A stretch of DNA of 64,000 nucleotides from Musa acuminata AAA Group (lineage: Eukaryota > Streptophyta > Magnoliopsida > Zingiberales > Musaceae): contig NC_088355.1 in NCBI RefSeq assembly GCF_036884655.1, positions 21,950,001-22,014,000 on the forward strand, given 5' to 3'. The first letter of the stretch is position 1. Every line of letters begins with the position of its first letter. The notes beneath the pieces are model-generated. The model ran no database searches. It was not told where the DNA came from and worked only from the letters and a program-made list of their open reading frames with translations. Below are positions 8,841 to 20,283 of the stretch, in pieces. Position numbers and translations under genes: made by a program.

Positions 8841-11400
8841 ATCTCTCACTTTTTAATGATGACAACCACTTTATGACGGAGTTAACCTTAACTCCCGGAG
8901 TTTAAATAAACTCCCCCTATCAATATACTATATTAATAGAAACTCTTGGATTCAAAAATCCAAGCAACATGTCATCATAAACTTATGCATAACATGTCAT
9001 GTCATCAACATACTTCTCCCCCTTTGTCATCAACAAAAAGGAGAAGTACCACAATCGAGTGTTTGTTATATGAGTTCAACTCATTGCATGAAAAACATAG
9101 TATCATCATGCAATCTAGCAATTAAAGATGTTCAAGTTTAGCTTGTTTGCTTTTCTTGAGATAGCAACTGTTTGCTTCTCTTTAGACTACAAGCTAGCAA
9201 TTTTTACGATATGCAAGTTTCACAATATACAAGCTAGCAAATTCAAAGATATGCAAGTTGGCATATTTGCTTTTCTTTGCGATAGGTAAGATAGCACTTT
9301 TGCTTCTAGAAATATGCAAGTTAACAATCTTTGCTACTCTTTAGATTGCAAGATTTGCATTTGGTAGTGTTTATGATAACAAGTTCTTTCAATGAAATGA
9401 TCGAGTTAGCAAATTTTCCTTCCTTTGAAATATGCAGGCTAGTAAACTAACTCCCCCTTTATCATTATGGAAAAGAAGAGAGAAATCAATGGCTACAAAA
9501 TTTTAATCATTATACAAGCCATATTAGAAAATCATGTAAAATTCAAGAAGGACATGATTCATTCGACAAATCTTTTTAATAGAGCAAAAGAATTATACAA
9601 CCAAGGATCATAATTAAAATATATCAATATCATAGATCAAGTCATGATTCATGATTCACCATAAATTAATTTTCAATCATCACATAAGGCATTTAAAGAA
9701 TTTTTGAAACATAGGAGAATGATTAATTTAAGCATGCAATGTTTCAATCAAATTGTCATGAATACCAATACTTTCATACTGTGAGTATCAATTCATGAAT
9801 ACCAAAAGATATTATTTGTGATTCCAATTTTGCAAGATCAAGATTATGATTTAGATAAAACTCATTTAAATCAAATCATTAACTTGAAACTCATAATCAA
9901 GTCATCAAAATCAATTTTGAGATTCATAAAATATCATGAAATTATTAATCTCGATCAGATGTGAAAAGCATTTTTTTAAGTGATTCTTTTTCATCTAAGC
10001 ATGCCTTAGTCTTTATATGCCAAATCAAGATAAGCATGAAAGTTCAAGACGAAAAGGCAAAATCTTATAAAACAACTCATCAAGCAATATTTTAAACATA
10101 TATTTTCAAGCCATATAAAGAGTAAGTTAAGAATTCAATTATCTAATGTCATGAATTCCAACAGGCATCTCAAATTATCAACATCACATTAAAAAGATAT
10201 TTCAAAAAGATATATTGATAAGTGATTCATTTGTATCATTTCATTCATTCGAAAGATTCTCCTCTTTGGTAAATAAATCTAGGAGAACAAAATGAATTAA
10301 GGGAGATATAACATGATTGAAGCATTGAACATGATTCATATTTAAAATGTGTCTCATGTCTTAAGTCTGAATCAAGCATTTGTGAAATTCGAAATCATCC
10401 TCAAAGTCACGTTCAATAAATTCATACATGAGAAGCATAGATTTATTGAAAAGTCAATAAGATAGAGGATCGCATTTCATTTTTATAAATTTCTATTCAT
10501 ATGATTTGCTTCTTATAAGCATGTCTTTACCTTTAATAAAACAAGTGTCAACATTTAAGACGGAAAGGCAAATTTCATAAAATAAATCATCAAGCATGAT
10601 TCCATGATAGAATCCTTTTAATATCTTGATATTCATCATCAAGTATGATTTCAAAAAGTATATTCAAGAGAAATCATTATGACCAAATGCATGATACACT
10701 CATTTATTTTCAAAATATTCATCATGTTTATTTTCATGAGATTCACAAGATTGGTAAAATAAATTCATTAATCTCAATAGGATAGAAAAATCATTTCCAT
10801 TTCATTGATTTCATGTGAGGGTATTCAAGTCTTTTGTGAAAACATGTATCAACATTTAAAATCGAAACATAAGTTTCGTCATGAAACCGTCAAGACCAAA
10901 CACATCATGATATCACATCTATCATCAAAAGACTATCAAGAAATTCATATATAGATGTACATACACTATGTCATCTTAATATCTCATGAGAATGTCATCT
11001 TAATTCATCATAAAAATGATTAGACCAAAAACATATTAATCTAAAATGAGAGTTTCAAATCAACAGTTACTTCAAAAACTCATGCATGACATAAAATCAT
11101 CAAGATACACATGCATGGATTAATCTTAAGCATTATCACATATCATATAATTATTATCCCTAATGTTGTATACATCATTCAATATTTCAAAACATAACAT
11201 GCATGAAACCTTAGCAATATATTTTTCATGATCAAATTTTTAATTTTTCAAAGATGCTAAAAAGAAAAACATGATATAATTTTTAAAAAATAATTTTTTT
11301 ATTTCCTATTCCTACTATCTAAATTAAGAACTCATGAAAAACTTCAAGTAATTTAATATAATTCAAGAGAGTTCAGTTACTTACCTTGTAGACGAAGCCC
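8841..11400 (-). other. AT-rich interior of element C that replaces pol
   Basis: No frame longer than about 60 codons and no pol motif is seen on either strand. The composition is strongly AT-rich with repeated words such as ATGCAAGTTAGCAA and TCATGA/AATCAT. The left end (8841-8863) is a degenerate polypurine tract in element sense. Near-copies of the tract recur at 9012-9045 and 9450-9480. The region is related to the interiors of elements 2 and 3, so it is a family feature and not random filler. Confidence 0.75.
9012..9045 (-). other. Internal polypurine-tract-like motif in element C
   Basis: On the minus strand this reads GATGACAAAGGGGGAGAAG, close to the terminal tract of the family (AAAAAGGGGGAGATT next to the LTR). 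It may act as a second plus-strand primer site; this is inferred from sequence likeness only. Confidence 0.5.
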
Positions 11401-12284
11401 GTTAAAGCCCAATTCGTCGTTTCACCTTTGGAAGTTTTTTATTCATACTTGGTTGTCTTCCTCTTCTTTAGCCTCTTCCTTCGTTTAAGTTCATTGTTTA
11501 TTTTAGATTTTTATTTAATAAACTTATTAAGATTTAGTGTTTGAAGTTCAAGTTCATCATTGTCCTCATCACTTGAGTCATCGCTCAAGTGGTATTCATT
11601 TGTCCGGAGTTCCAAATCCTTCCTATTCTTTGGAAGGTGATTCAAGTGCTCTTCAGGTTCAAAATATTCTAAAAGTGTCATTTCATAGGTCATTAATGAC
11701 CCAATTAATTCTTCTAATGGAAAATCATTTAAATTTTTTATCTCTTGTATTGCGATTATTTTAGGATCCCACCTTTTTGGAAGGGATCTTAAGATCTTGC
11801 TTACAAGATCAAAATTCGAAAAAGATTTACCAAGAACTCTTAGATTATTGATGACATTCGTGAAACGGGTGTACATGTTGCCTATAGTCTCGCTTGGTTG
11901 CATTCGAAAAAGCTCAAAATCATGCAATAAAATGTTAACTTTCAAGTCTTTAACTCTACTAGTTCCCTCGTGCGTGATTTCAAGTGTTTGCCAAATATCA
12001 AAAGTCGTTTCACACGAAGAAATCCGATCGAACACATTTTTGTCCAAAGCGAAAAATAAGGCATTCATAGCCTTTGCGTTTAAAGAAAAATACTTCTCCA
12101 AATCCGACCATTCGTTCATCGGTTTAGAGGGAAGTTGAAAACAATTTTCAATAATATTCCATAAATCCAAATTCATAGAAATCAAGAAAACTCTCATTCG
12201 AGTTTTCTAATAAATGTAGTCCAATCCGTTAAACAACGATGGACGAACAACCGATAAACCCTCTTGAAAGCCATGAAGAGTCAT
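11401..12284 (-). pseudogene. gag: Gag of element C (UBN2-type copia gag, no zinc knuckle)
   Basis: The start ATG is at 12284-12282, 35 bases inside the primer-binding site; the longest open part is 12197-11511. The early sequence (GFQEGLSVVRPSLFNGLDY) and the middle (NAKAMNALFFALDKN, FDIWQTLEITHEGTSRVK, PSETIGNMYTRF, ILRSLPKRWDPK) are the UBN2 capsid-like domain of SIRE-type copia gag. A TAG in place of the Trp after GLDYIY interrupts it near 12210, and another stop follows NKFIK at about 11511. The C-terminal part has an acidic DDSSDEDND patch and a basic KRRKRLKK patch but no CCHC box; element D has one at the equivalent place. It is followed by noncoding sequence, not by pol. Confidence 0.85.
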
Positions 12285-12318
12285 TTCTCTCGGGTGTAAA
12301 TCCGAAATGAGAAATACC

Positions 12319-12332
12319 GGGCTCTGATCCCA
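12319..12332 (-). other. Primer-binding site of element C
   Basis: On the minus strand this reads TGGGATCAGAGCCC, one base off TGGTATCAGAGCCC seen in element D. It lies two bases from the LTR and fixes the element's orientation. Confidence 0.85.
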
Positions 12333-12334
12333 AT

Positions 12335-14031
12335 TGTTAGGATCAAGAGCACAAAGAAGGGGGGGGGGGGGGGGGGTGAATTAGTGCAGCGGAAAACTTT
12401 CGACGATTTAAAATGATGTTTGTACGATAAAGACGATTTCAATAAGAAAGCCGATTTGGAAGTTGCTTTAACTCAGATTAGACGAAGTGCAGTTAGAGTA
12501 AAGCTATGGAGGCAGTTTGTAGTTAAGATAGAGAACAGAAAGTAAATGCAAATCACGATTTAGAGTGGTTCGGTCAATCTTGACCTACATCCACTTTTGG
12601 CTTCCTCCTCCAACGAGGTCATCGACGTCCACTAGAGGCCTTCCTTCAATAGGCGAAGGCTAACCACCCTTTTACAGTTTCACTCCTTTTGATGGGCTTA
12701 CGAGACAACCCTTACAAAATTTCTCTTCTCTTGAAAGCTCAAAACTTAGAAGAAAAGAGGGAGGAGAACTTCTAGCCTTTATAACACTTTTGTGCTCTAA
12801 AAATCACAGAGTAAGATGGATTTTTGGTGCCCTTTCATGTAGGAAAGGGTGGGGTACATATAGGCCCCAAACTGGTTTGAATTTGAAGCTCAAAACTATC
12901 ATTTCTCAGATTTTCGGGGTCCTGGCGGTACTACCTCCTGACTAGGGCGGTACAACCGCCTGGCAGCTCGGAGACTGAGCTTTGGGCGGTGCCACCGCTT
13001 GACAGGGGCAGTTGCACCACCTAGTCTCAATCAGAGACTAAGCCCACGCGGTGCCACCGCATGACTGGGCGGTTGCACCGCCCAGTCTCGCTCGGAAACT
13101 GAGCCCAGGCGATGCCATCGTCTAACCTGGGCGGTTGCACTGCCCAGCTTTCCTGGGAGACCATCTCCTGGGCGATGACACCGCCTAGCAGGAATTCTGG
13201 TCCGAATGGGTTGATCCATTCGGCCCAATTTAGGTCTATCAAGGGCCCAACTGCTCCCAGATTAAGTTAATGGGATCATATCCCATTCCTAACTTAATCT
13301 ACATTCTAACTACGATATTTCTTAAGATATTTACTACAACTTGCTCCGGTGCGTCTATCGCTTCTTCCGGCAAACTTCCGGTGAACATCCGATGAACCTT
13401 CGACGATGCTCCGGCAGACTTCCGGTAAACTCCTAGACTTGCAATGATCCACTTGGCGAGTTCCGATGAGCTTCTTTGGCAAGCTCCTAGACTTCTCGGA
13501 TTTGTTCCCACAGAACCTCCGATGACCGTTCCGACTTCCGTCGAACTCTCAAACCCCCAACGTGATCATGGTCTTGACTCCGGTGTAACTCCTATTTCAT
13601 GTTTTTCTTCCATCGTAGTTAATCCTACATATGTAAAATAAAACTTCGATCGAGACAATTAATCCTAAGCAATTAACCAAGTTGTCCGGCATGTCATTGG
13701 TCCCTCGATGCTTTTTCCGATTATTCGGCACATCGTCCTCTCCTGCGGCCTATTGCCCAATCGGCTAGTTGACTCCGTAACTCCGATATCCTTGGCATAA
13801 TACCCGCTCTTCTTGGCCCGATGCCCGAGTCCATTGCCCGAAGCCTTCTGTCGGTACGTCGACTGATCCACCGGCCAGACGTCCAATCTTCTGACATGTT
13901 CCTCTGGCACAACATGATTTTTCCTGCTTTAATTGTCTCATCCTGATCGAAGCATCCTGCGTCACTCAAAACGTAGATTAAATCATAAACATATATCAAG
14001 TGGTTTCATCATTAAAATACGAGATTCAACA
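12335..14031 (-). repeat. 5' LTR of element C
   Basis: 1697 bp, TGTTAGGATCAAG...GATTCAACA. It shares with the left LTR and with LTR 2 a U3 block (about 13640-13950) that is absent from the LTRs of elements 3 and D, which defines two subfamilies. It has an 18-G run at 12359-12376 and one 148-bp unit. The former TATA position reads TACATATA. Confidence 0.9.
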
Positions 14032-14036
14032 GACAT

Positions 14037-14490
14037 AACTAGCATAAAAATGATGTCCAAGAATTTACTTAATACACCTCCTCATCCAAACTATTCGAGA
14101 AGATTCAGGAAAGACATGTAGCCCAACATGAGTGGTAGAACAAATACAACCCAAGATTGGATATTTCGGAGTTTAAAGGTAAAATTGATGTCGATAACTT
14201 TATTGATTAGCTTAATATAGTGAAAAGAATTTTTGATTTTCATGAACTACTAGAACAAAAGAAGGTAAAACTTGTGGCACTTAAACTTAGACAGAATGTA
14301 TCTTTTTAGAGCTAAAATATGATGAAACAAAGATAACGTAAGGGGAAGAGTAAGATCATGACATGGGAGAAAATGAAAAGGAAGCTAAAGAGAAAATATA
14401 TACCTCACAATTATAGGCTAGAGATCTTTCTCAAAATCCATGATTTCAACAAAAAGATCTTAGTACGAAGGAGTACATTACAGAATTAGA
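14037..14490 (+). pseudogene. gag: Continuation of the decayed gypsy gag (Retrotrans_gag domain)
   Basis: After the second half of the target duplication a broken frame reads the classical plant gypsy gag order: DISEFKGKIDVDNFID, then IVKRIFDFHELLEQKKVKL, then ALKLRQNVS. After stops it continues with WEKMKRKLKRKYIPHNYRLE and FLKIHDF. Stops interrupt at several places, for example near 14207 and 14311. It ends abruptly at the poly-T of the LINE at 14495. This is an old element, disrupted by C and then probably by the LINE. Confidence 0.75.
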
Positions 14491-14494
14491 TAAT

Positions 14495-16567
14495 CTTTTT
14501 TTTTGTAAGTAAAAGTAAATTTATTAAGTGTGAAGTTTGTACAAATAACTTTTTCTATACAAGCCATAGACTAAAGCCTGATATCTCTTAAAGCTTGGTG
14601 GAATGGTCTCTCTCCACAAACTCATCTCCAAGAGTAGTCAAACAAAGAGGTAGTAATGACTACACATGCTGTAGACTATAACTCCTAACTATAGCCAACA
14701 AATAATGTGTAGTCATGACTACGTATGCTGTAGACTATGACTCCTAATTATAGCAAAAAAAAAAAGTAATGTCTAGATATGCCAAGACTACCTATGGGTA
14801 CAGCATATTATTAAAGTAGATAACTCTGGTATAAATACAATTCTTTAACATCATTCTAAATATCTTTAACTAAGAGCAAAATTAAATATGATAAAAATAT
14901 CTTTCTCTCTTCGTGTAAAGTGTTCCATTTTGAGATCGTGCTCATACATAATCTTAAGTCTCTAAAAATCTCTGTCAACAGCTGAGCATTAATTGTGTGT
15001 CAACATTCAACGATTCTACTACATGTCTCCTTCCACATCTACCAAATAGCACATCTGAAAGTAACATTTGTATATTGTGTAAGAGGCCCTTTTCTTGGGA
15101 AATATTGCATGAGTTCGCAATTCTAAATCCAAGTTTGGCTACGGTAGCCTATTGAGTTCAAATAGTAAAAGAATCACCTTCTATATCCATTTAGTATAGT
15201 CACAAGCAAAATAGAGGTGGTCATTAGTTTCTTCCTATTGCATACAAAGGGAGCATTGGTTAACATGATAAATACCTCTTCTCTTCATATTATTTATTGT
15301 AGGTAGATTATCAAAAAGGGAGCATTGGTTAACATGATAAGGAATGTCTCTGTGATCCCAATCGATCCCATGTCTAACTGCTTAGGATCCACTTGTTGTT
15401 CCTTTGCTGGATTTGATTCCATGCTGATGTGATATTAAATTTTCCATTATCATGAGGCCAAATAAGCAAATCTGAAGAGTTGTTCTTGATTGTAATAGTT
15501 GTGATAGTCGACCAAAGTGATAACATTTTAGGAAAAATAAGATTAGGGAGACACCAAGTACTATTAGCAATAAACTCAAAAACCTTCTAATCTTTGGGAG
15601 TCCCAAGGTCTTTTCATATTCTGTCATCATATAATTAAAATATACTCTTCCTATTCACCCAAGCATCGTACCATATATTAGTAGCAATTCTAGAAGAGAT
15701 TGCATAGGAAATATGTTATATTAGCTAATTCCTTACCTTCAAAATTCCTTTCCAAGCTGCTGAGTGAAATGTTTTTGTTGAAACTTCCCAAATTGATTCC
15801 TTAGAAAGATACATAGCCGAAACCCATTGTGACCATAAGTAACAATTGTTTTATAAAAGATCCAATAATTGCTGTACCAAACATGCTTTATTCCAATCTT
15901 TAGTATTTCTCAGGTTCAGCCCTCTTCATCTTTCGGTTTGTAAAAGCTATCCTAATTTACCATATATATTGTCTTACCATTTGTGTCATTCCAGAAGAAG
16001 TTCATAAATAACCGTTCAATATTCTAGAGAAGTCCAACAGATAGAAGAAATGCATTAGACCAATAAATAGAGTAAGAGTACAATACCGAATGAATGAGTT
16101 CAAGTCGTCCTGCTTTTGAAAGAAGCCTATTTTTTCAAGAAGAAATTTTAATATTTATTTTTTACAAAATAGGTTGACAATGGGTTTTGTGAATGCTAGT
16201 AGATATGAGTGGGGGACCTAGATAAAGAAGTGGCAGATTCCCGCATGAACCCTTAAAGTGTGTGCAATAGAGTCCTTATCCTCAATACAAGGATTCTGCT
16301 ATATCTCTCCTTCCACATCTACCAAATAACACATATGAAAGTAAACTTTGCCAACTATATAAGAGGCCATTTTCTTGAGAAACATTGCATGAGTTCACCT
16401 AATTCTTAATGCAAGTTTGGCTGCGGTGGCCTATTGAGTTCAAATCGCTAAAGAATCTCCTTCCATATCTATTTAGTATAGTCACAAGCAAAATAGAGGT
16501 CGTCAACAATTTCTTCCTATTGCATACAAAGAGAGCATCAGTTAACATGATAAATACTTCTTCTCTT
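14495..16567 (-). mobile_element. L1-type LINE, 3' portion, decayed
   Basis: A T run at 14495-14504 is the poly(A) tail in minus sense. Reading leftward from about 16270, conceptual translation with frameshifts gives LPLLYLGPPL, SKAGRLELI and FMNFFWND, the C-terminal part of plant L1 reverse transcriptases. Next comes SAAWKGILK near 15750, then DLLIWPHDNGKFNITSAWNQ (15392-15475) and CSLCMQ.EETNDHLYFACDY (about 15195-15260), the zf-RVT region. 14505 to about 15000 is 3' UTR-like. The catalytic RT core and endonuclease are not in the window. The right end is interrupted by SIRE-like LTR 1. Confidence 0.78.
16290..16567 (-). repeat. Second copy of the LINE zf-RVT segment
   Basis: The segment matches 15012-15290 closely, including the CSLCMQ and LYFACDYTKW coding stretch, but lies about 1280 bp away and upstream of the RT tail in element sense. 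It is either a tandem rearrangement in the LINE or a fragment of a second LINE copy. Confidence 0.7.
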
Positions 16568-16997
16568 TGTTAGGATCAAGAGCACTAAGAGGGGGGGTGA
16601 GTTAGTGCAGCGGAAAACTTTCGATGATTTAAAACGACGTTCGTACGATAAAAACGATTTCGACAAGAAAGCCGATTCGAAAATTGCTTTAACTTAGATT
16701 TGGCGAAGTACAATTAAAGTAAAGCTATGGAGGTAATTTGCAGTTAAGATAGAGAATATAAAGTAAATGCAAACCGAGATTTAGAGTGGTTCGGTCAATC
16801 ATGACCTACATCCACTTTTGGCTTCCTCCTCCGATGAGGTCACCGACGTCCACCAGAGGCTTTCCTTCAATAGGCGAAGGCCAACCACCCTTTTATAGTT
16901 TCACTCCTTTTGAGGGGCTTAGAAGACAACCCTTACAGAATTTTCTCTCCTCTATTGAAAGATCAAAACTTGGAAGAAAAGAGGGAGGAGAACTTCT
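16568..16997 (-). mobile_element. LTR 1: left end of a SIRE-like LTR, interrupted by element 2
   Basis: It starts TGTTAGGATCAAGAGCACTAAGA and 7 G, and aligns with the first 430 bp of the other SIRE-like LTRs, including the block around 16795-16990. It breaks at GGAGAACTTCT, where the next complete LTR terminus begins. By the nesting logic its remainder should lie right of the window, after the right LTR of element 2. Confidence 0.8.
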
Positions 16998-17996
16998 TGT
17001 TAGGATCAAGAGCACTAAGAGGGGGGGGGGTGAATTTGTGCAGTAGAAAACTTTCGACGATTAAAATCGCGTTAGTACGATAAGAGCGATTTCGGTAGAA
17101 AATCTGATTCGTAAATCACTTTAACTTGTAACTAAGCAAGATGCAGTTAAAGCAAAGATATAAAGGCAGTTTGCAGTTATGATAAAAATCAGAACGTAAA
17201 TGCAAACTGAAATATGATGTTCGTACGATAAAAACGATTTACGTCTAAATGCCGATTCGAAAAATGCAGAGCTTGAAACACGATCGTATATGCATAGAAG
17301 GCAGTAAGCTATTGAGGAGATTTGTAGTAAGGATAAGATGCTCAAGGTAAATGCAAACCGAGATTTAGAGTGGCTCGGTCAATCTTGACCTTCTCCACTT
17401 TTGGCTTCCTCCACCGACGAGGTCACCGACGTCAACTAGAGGCCTTCCTTCAATAGGCGAAGGCCAACCACCCTTTTACAGTTTCACTCCTTTTGACGGG
17501 CTTAGGAGACAACCCTTACAGAATTTTCTTTCCTCTCTTAAAAGATTAGAACTTGGAAGAAAAGAGGAAGAAGAACTTTCAACTCATACAACACTTTTGA
17601 GCTCTAAAATCACAAAGTAAAATCAGAATTTCGGTGGTTTCTGGGTGCCCTTTCAGTGCTGAAAGGGTGGGGTATTTATAGGCCACAACCTAGTTTGAAT
17701 TACGGGATCTGGCGGTTGCACTGCCCGACTGAGGCGGTTGCATCGTCGGGCAAAGCTCGAAGACTAAGCCTCTAGGCGGTGCCACCTCCTGTCAGGGGCG
17801 GTTGCACCTCCTACCAGAGCTCGAAGACCGAGCTCAAGTGGTGCCACCACCTGACTTAGGCGGTTGCACCGCTCAGCCAGAGCTCGGAGACCGAGCCCAA
17901 GCGGTGCCACCTCCTATCAGGGGCGGTTGCACCGCCTAGTCTCGCTCGGAGACTGAGCCCAGGCGGTGCCACCGCCTGGCTGGGGCGGTTGCACCG
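16998..17996 (-). repeat. 3' LTR of element 2, left piece
   Basis: It starts at TGTTAGGATC with 10 G, has two of the roughly 148-bp units (17075-17350), the minus-strand TATA box at 17673-17680 and the GC-rich array from 17700. It ends CACCG, the left target-site duplication of element 3. Confidence 0.9.
17673..17680 (-). promoter_or_regulatory. TATA box in LTR 2
   Basis: TATAAATA on the minus strand, in a block with GGGGTATTTATAGG on the plus strand that is conserved in most SIRE-like LTRs here (18814-18821, 20123-20130, 44001-44008, 49925-49932). Transcription would run leftward. Confidence 0.7.
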
Positions 17997-19345
17997 TGTT
18001 AGGATCAAGAGCACTAAGAGGGGGGGGGGGGGGGGGGTGAATTAGTGCAGCGGAAAACCTTCTACGATAAAAACTGCGTTCGTTCCATAAAAGTGATTTC
18101 GGTAAGAAAGTTGATTCTTAAATCACTTCAACTTTTGATTAAGCAAAATGTAGCAATGATATAAATGCAGTTTGCAGTTATGATTCAAATCAGATAGTAG
18201 GCGCAAACTGAAATATGATATTCGTATGAAGAAATTGATTTACGTCTAAATGATGATTCGTAAATCACTTGATTAAGCGAGATGTAGTTTAAGCAAGGAT
18301 ATAAAGGTAATTTGCAGTTATGATAGAAATCAAAACGTAAACGCAAACTGAAATATGATGATCGTACGAAAAAGCTGATTTACATCTAAACGCTGATTCG
18401 AAAAATGCAAAGCTTGAAATCCGATCATATATGCGCAGAAAGCTGTAAGCTCTAGAGGAGGTTTGCAGTAAGGATAATATGCTCAAAGTAAATGCAAACC
18501 AAGATTTAGAGTGGTTTGGTCAATCTTGACCTACTCCACTTTTGGCTTCCTCCACCGACGAGGTCACCGACGTCAACTAGAGGCCTTCCTTCCATAGGCG
18601 AAGGCCAACCACCCTTTTACAGTTTCACTCCTTTTGACGGGCTTAGGAGACAAACCTTACAGAATTTTGTCTCCTCTCTTTACAACTCAAAACTTGGAAG
18701 AAAAGAGGGAGAAGAACTTTTGGCCTTTACAATAATTTTGAGCTCTAAAAATCACAAAATAAGATCAAGATTTCGGTGTGAGTTCATGCCCTTTCAGTGC
18801 TGAATGGGTGGGGTATTTATAGGCCCCAATCCAGTTCAAATTTGGAGCTCAAAATTGTCAATTCCCGGAATTCCGGGACCAGGCGGTTGCACCTCCTGAC
18901 TGAGGTGGTTGCATCGCCTAGTAGAGCTCGAAGACAAAGCCTCTAGGTGGTGCCACCTCTGTCATGGGCGGTTGCACCTCCTGCCAGAGCTCAAAGACCG
19001 AGCTCAGGCGGTTGCACCGCTTGCCAGAGCTCGAAGACCGAGCTCAGGCAGTGCCACCTTCGGTCAGGGGAGGTTGCACCGCCCAGTCTCGCTCGGAGAC
19101 TGAGCCAAGGCGGTGCCACCGCCTGGCTGGAGCGGTTGCACCTCCCAGTCTCGCTCGGAGATTGAGCTCAGGTGGTGCAACCTCCTGCCTTGGGCGGTTC
19201 AACCACCTGGCAGAAATCAGGGTCCGAATGGGTTGATCCATTCGGCCCAATTTGGGTTATTCAGGGGCCCAATTGCCCCAAGATTAAGTTAATGGGATCA
19301 CCTCCCATTTCCAACTTAATCATTGTGATAACTACGATATTCCCT
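17997..19345 (-). repeat. 3' LTR of element 3, left piece
   Basis: It begins TGTTAGGATC with an 18-G run, followed by about three 140-150-bp units, the TATA box at 18814-18821 and the GC-rich array (18880-19215). It ends at TCCCT (19341-19345), the left duplication of element D. Confidence 0.92.
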
Positions 19346-20283
19346 TGTTAGAATCGAGAGCACTAAGAGGGGGGGGTGAATTAGTGCAGCGAAAAACTTT
19401 CTGCGATTAAAATCAAAAGCTGCGTTCGAACGATAAAAACAACTTCTGTATGAAAGTTGATACTAAGCAAGGTTAAAGTCAAACTATGTAGGCAGTTTGC
19501 AGCTATGATGAAAACTAGAATATCGGCGCAAACTGAAATCCGACGTTCGTACGAAGAAACTGATTTACGTCTAATTGTTGATTCGTAAATCACTTGATTA
19601 GATAAGACGCAGTTTAAGTAGGAGTATAAAGGTAGTGTGTAGTTATGGTAAAGCTCAAAACCTAAACGCAATCTGCAATATGATGATCATACGAAAAAGT
19701 AGATTTACGTCTAAACGCAGATTTACGTCTGAACCTTGAAACTCGTTTGTGAAATCGCAGAGGGCAATAAGAAATTGAGAAGTTTGCAGTGAAGGTAAAA
19801 TGCTCAAAGGAAATGCAAACCGAGATTTAGATTGGTTCGGTCAATCTTGACCTACTCCACTTTTGGCTTCCTCCACCGACAAGGTCACCGACGTCAACTA
19901 GAGGCCTTCCTTCAATAGGCGAAGGCCAACCACCCTCTTACAGATTCACTCCCTTTGACGGGCTTAGGAGACAACCCTTACAGAAGTTTTCTGTCCTCTC
20001 TTTACAACTCAAACTTTGAAGAACAGAAAGAGGAGAACTAGCAGTTTTGAGCTCTAAGAACCACAGAAAGACAACAAGATTTCGAGTTTGTGTTCTGTGC
20101 TTTCAGTGCTGAATGGGTGGGGTATTTATAGGCCCCAACCCAGTTCAAATTTGGAGCTCAAATCTGTCAATTCCCGGAATTCCGGGATCAGGCGGTTGCA
20201 CCTCCTGACTGGGGCGGTTGCACCGCCTGGCAGAGCTCGAAGACTGAGCCTCTGGGCGGTGCCACCTCTGTCAGGGGTGGTTG
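19346..20283 (-). repeat. 3' LTR of element D, left piece
   Basis: It starts TGTTAGAATCGAGAG with 8 G and contains the 140-150-bp units and a TATA box at 20123-20130. It stops inside the GC-rich array at GGTTG (20279-20283), the target duplication of E. Confidence 0.92.

Larger units (their letters stand above)
7012..14031 (-). mobile_element. Element C: gag-only SIRE/Maximus-like copia element (non-autonomous)
   Basis: The element is 7020 bp, on the minus strand: 5' LTR at the right (12335-14031), 3' LTR at the left (7012-8840). The primer-binding site (12319-12332) and gag (about 12284-11401) come first, followed by about 2.5 kb of AT-rich sequence without RT, integrase or protease, then a degenerate polypurine tract next to the left LTR. 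It lacks pol completely. Such gag-only LTR elements have been described in plants as TR-GAG elements; they depend on enzymes from autonomous relatives. Elements 2 and 3 in this window have the same plan. Confidence 0.88.

Noticed and set aside
16568..20283. Tandem array of SIRE-like LTRs in head-to-tail order as a satellite-like structure
   Set aside because: Each break is explained by nested insertion with a matching target duplication and a continuation further right.
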